The notes under the pieces: model-generated
The model's input: the letters and a program-made list of their open reading frames with translations, nothing else
Told to the model about the DNA's origin: nothing
The model's database searches: none
Part shown: positions 27,286 to 64,000 of the stretch, in pieces
Layout of the letters: the number at the start of each line of letters is the position of its first letter
Numbering within the stretch: the stretch's first letter is position 1
Made by a program: the position numbers and the translations under genes
Origin: Syngnathus acus
Lineage: Eukaryota; Chordata; Actinopteri; Syngnathiformes; Syngnathidae
Direction of reading: 5' to 3'
Assembly (NCBI RefSeq): GCF_901709675.1
Contig: NC_051097.1
Span: forward strand, 10,580,039-10,644,038
DNA: 64,000 nt

Positions 27286-29996
27286 TTAGCTAGTGCCTAA
27301 TCGCTCCCAGATACATGCTCCACGTCGACCGCACGCATGAAACAATGGCTCCAAAACGAGCCCGCAGACATTATCCGGAAGGAGATTGCGGAGTCGCCCT
27401 AGATTTCGTCTCCTGGTCAGACTTTTTGCGGGTGACACATTGCGGGCTGCGCAGGAAACTCTGGAAAGAGTGAACAACATGCGCTGAGTCGGCCAGCCTG
27501 CGGTGCCTAAAACCCAAGTTGGACAGACGACGGAATGACTCACAGACGCGTGACGTCGTCCCATTTCTGTGTATCGCTCACGTGCCGGAACGTTTCTCTG
27601 GGAATCCGTCCGTTTTTTTGTGCAATGAGTCAAAAGAAAACAAGAATTTTCCTTTCTCATGGCTTCTGGCTTCAAATTTTGCGAAGCGGCCTTCAGCAGC
27701 CAGTCGATAAGCGGCAGCCGCTGACTTGACGACAACGCGTCAAGTAGGGCGACGTCGCTTGTGTGTGTTTTGATTAGCACGTGTGAAAGGAGGCCCGGCC
27801 CGCTCGCAAGCGGACCCTGTTTAACTTCAACACGACAACTGCTCAACTTCAACAAATGTCAAAGGCTTACAATGACACAGAAAATAAGGCACATAGCTTG
27901 TAAAAAGTTAGCCGCCTTTATACGACAACCGCGGCTACGTCTGACGCCGTCATTTTTGGCGGTTAGGGCCGACAGTTTAAACGGTGGCTCGTCGCTCTTT
28001 GTCCCGGCTTTAATTGGCTTGAAATAATTAAAAAAAAAAAGTTTACTGTGAGTTATAGAGTGATAAATGTATTTTTAGCACTGGAGGCGTCGCTTCATGT
28101 CGCTTCTCGTCCAGCGTTTGGTTCCTGATCTTTGGCACGCTCAATCAAAAAAAAATGCATATCTCGATGAAACGTGTTTGAGACGACGTCTATTTTTTCT
28201 CTACCGATGAGAGATTTGTTCATTTCGTGCCGTGTGAGGCAAGACAAGACAACGACGCATATTTTCAGAGGCTCGTTATTTTGTCGGGCATTTACATAAT
28301 CAACAGTCCAGTTGCCTTTGCTGACGTGTTTGATTTTCTTCAATAATGCATCCTTTCAGACACTAAACGATGAAATCGCAGCACGTCAAGTATGGAAACA
28401 ACGTTTAGCAAAAGCAGGACACGGCCAGCGTTGCTCTCGACAGCGCAGGGTCACGAGTGACTTTCATTTATTGGCACAAGACGACAGCTGTTATGTGCAA
28501 CGGCTTGTTCAAAGTTGACAATCTGACACGTACGATGCAGAACAGCAACAGTCAAAAGACGGCAACTATTTGACCCGGAGACATTCGATAATTGCAGCCC
28601 ATCAATCTTCCCTTCTACTCTATTTCGTTCCTCGGGTGTCCTTCGGTACGTTGCTAGCTAACATTAGTGTTTTGCTTAACCGGCTAACGGCAACGTTTGC
28701 AGATGAAACAAGTTATGACTCGGTGATATTCTTGATCGTCCTTAAAATTGCGAGCCTGTTGATTCTTGACGTATGCAGACGACCACAGGCAACGATGCTA
28801 TGCTACATTAAAAAATTGGACACGGCTGCTTGTAAGGGAGTGAAGCCATGCTATCATTTAAAATGACGCTGGGCTAGAAGAACGGCACCGGTTGTCAGGC
28901 AACACGACTTGGTCAAACAAATGGTCAGGTTTTGGGCGACTAAGTAGAGGGTTGGAGCCCACTTGACCACGTTTTGGCTTTGGCGGTCCTTGCTGGGTGA
29001 AAGGCTGCAAATTAGAAGGAGGTCGCTAACAGCGGAGTCGCGTGCGCTTAAGGGCCTGGCGTAACCTCAGATGAAGCCTTTTTTTGCCTGCTTGAGTTTT
29101 TCTAGACAGCATCTGGACACCCGCTTTTAGTTGCCCCCAAGGCTGACTGCTCGTTGGTTGTCACGTGCGGGCCATGTTTGACAAAACTTTTGTGTGCAAG
29201 CCATAAAAGCACTTGACAGAAGAGACTTATTTCACCCTGCGTCACGGTTGCTACGGTGACGACCTTGTTTATGATGGTGATGGATTGGCATGCAAGTTCT
29301 ATTTACAATATTACAAAGGGGAATTTATTGGGATTGTTTATTGGCCCTTAAATGTGAATGAAACATTTGCCAATAAAGTTCATAAAAGTTTGATGATGGA
29401 TGACTGGAACAGAAGAATTCACTTGTGTTACGTTTGCAAGCATGTAACATTGTCTTTTTATATGAATCCATTCCTACTTCAGGAATGACTTTTCCTGCCC
29501 CCGCCACCCCTCCCCTTCTCTTTTCCTTTTTTTCTCTGGAATTCCAAGTGCAGGAATTGTAGGCGTGAAACTTTCCCTTGCACTTTTCCCCTCCCAGCTG
29601 CCCTCCCCAACGCTCCCCTTTGCCCAATAACAGGCTCTGATTTGCCTAAAACGTGCAAGCCGCCTGCTGATTGACAGCCCGTGGTGGTGGGTGTGTGGAT
29701 ATTTTTTTTTTTTTGGAAGGGGGGGGGCGCAAAGTGACGGCTGGAGGCGCCTCAGAGGAGCGCAGCATCTGAGCGGGACAGGCGGCGTGTCCAGTCCGGA
29801 GGATCCCCCCACGAAAAGCTTGGGACCCTTATGGCTGCTTGAAAGCCCCCCACCCCTCCCCGCCATCAACACAATTCCTCCCCCGTTCCCCATCTTTTTT
29901 TTCTTTCTTCCTTCTCTTTTTTTGCGATCACAAGCGGCCGCGGGTCCGACTTGAGTTGAGCTGCGAAGCGCCGTGGTGCACTCAAGGCAGGCGGCC

Positions 29997-63868
<33,872 letters not shown>

Positions 63869-64000
63869 GTTGGTATTTGCTTCTCCGAAACAACCGGCCA
63901 AGTTCCTCATGTCGCTAACTCGGCCACGCCCCTCAAAGGCACACAAGCTACTCTTGACTCTGCTCGTGCCAATGTACAAGTAAATCTCATACGCCTTCTG

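Larger units (their letters stand above)
20230..29996. other. Intergenic region between dtwd2 and col5a1 with simple repeats and hairpins
   Basis: dtwd2 and col5a1 are divergently transcribed from this 9.8-kb spacer. It contains a 38-bp direct repeat (20276/20497), a CTCF-like hairpin (20538-20578), a C14 run near 21343, a (TC)22 microsatellite (21845-21888), a GT run near 23490-23506, a 30-bp direct repeat (23819/24385) and a hairpin at 27241-27285. Many GCTAAC/GTTAGC words occur. Open frames here (for example 24541-25173 minus, 23150-23644 minus) are low-complexity or lack any recognisable similarity. The last 300 bases before 29997 are probably col5a1 5' UTR and promoter. Confidence 0.5.

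Overview
The window is vertebrate nuclear DNA, most likely from a teleost fish with a compact genome. Five genes with full vertebrate exon-intron structure, or parts of them, lie on the minus strand in the first 20 kb. One very large collagen gene fills the right half on the plus strand. Introns are mostly 80-600 bp, GT-AG splice sites flank nearly every exon, and the spacers carry teleost-style microsatellites and degenerate minisatellites. No bacterial, viral or CRISPR features were seen. The species cannot be read from the sequence.

Left part, all minus strand. (1) 1-608: first three coding exons of a GRAMD2B-like GRAM-domain gene, cut by the window edge. (2) 2279 to about 4148: a divergent NET-family zinc-finger gene (ZNF703/ZNF503-like) with an altered zinc finger, an altered Groucho motif and no clear start. 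(3) 9210-12455: the C2orf42 homologue. (4) 13602-17607: TIA1, complete in 11 exons. (5) 18476-20229: dtwd2, complete in 6 exons. From memory, C2orf42 and TIA1 are also neighbours in human, and human DTWD2 and GRAMD2B lie in the same chromosome 5q23 region, so part of the order looks ancestral.

20230-29996 is intergenic: microsatellites, hairpins and a repeat pair, with no supportable gene.

Right part, plus strand. 29997-63868 is a fibrillar procollagen of the alpha1(V) type (col5a1). I resolved 63 exons: signal peptide, TSPN/laminin-G-like domain, variable Tyr/Asp-rich region, hinge with minor helix, an apparently uninterrupted Gly-X-Y triple helix, and the furin-type C-propeptide junction. 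The window ends before the rest of the C-propeptide. Nearly every helical exon is 45, 54, 90 or 108 bp, as expected for fibrillar collagens.

The most unusual feature is inside this collagen. Its variable region, normally acidic and tyrosine-rich, carries a 781-bp exon (47738-48518) coding for about 15 tandem Gly/Ser repeats of the form G(3-5)-S(2-6)-T-I/V-D/H/N-L. This roughly doubles the variable region relative to the human protein as I remember it. Other notable points are a probable GC-AG intron in the collagen helix, the degenerate NET-family factor, and a perfect 16-bp hairpin made of two opposed CTCF-like motifs upstream of dtwd2.
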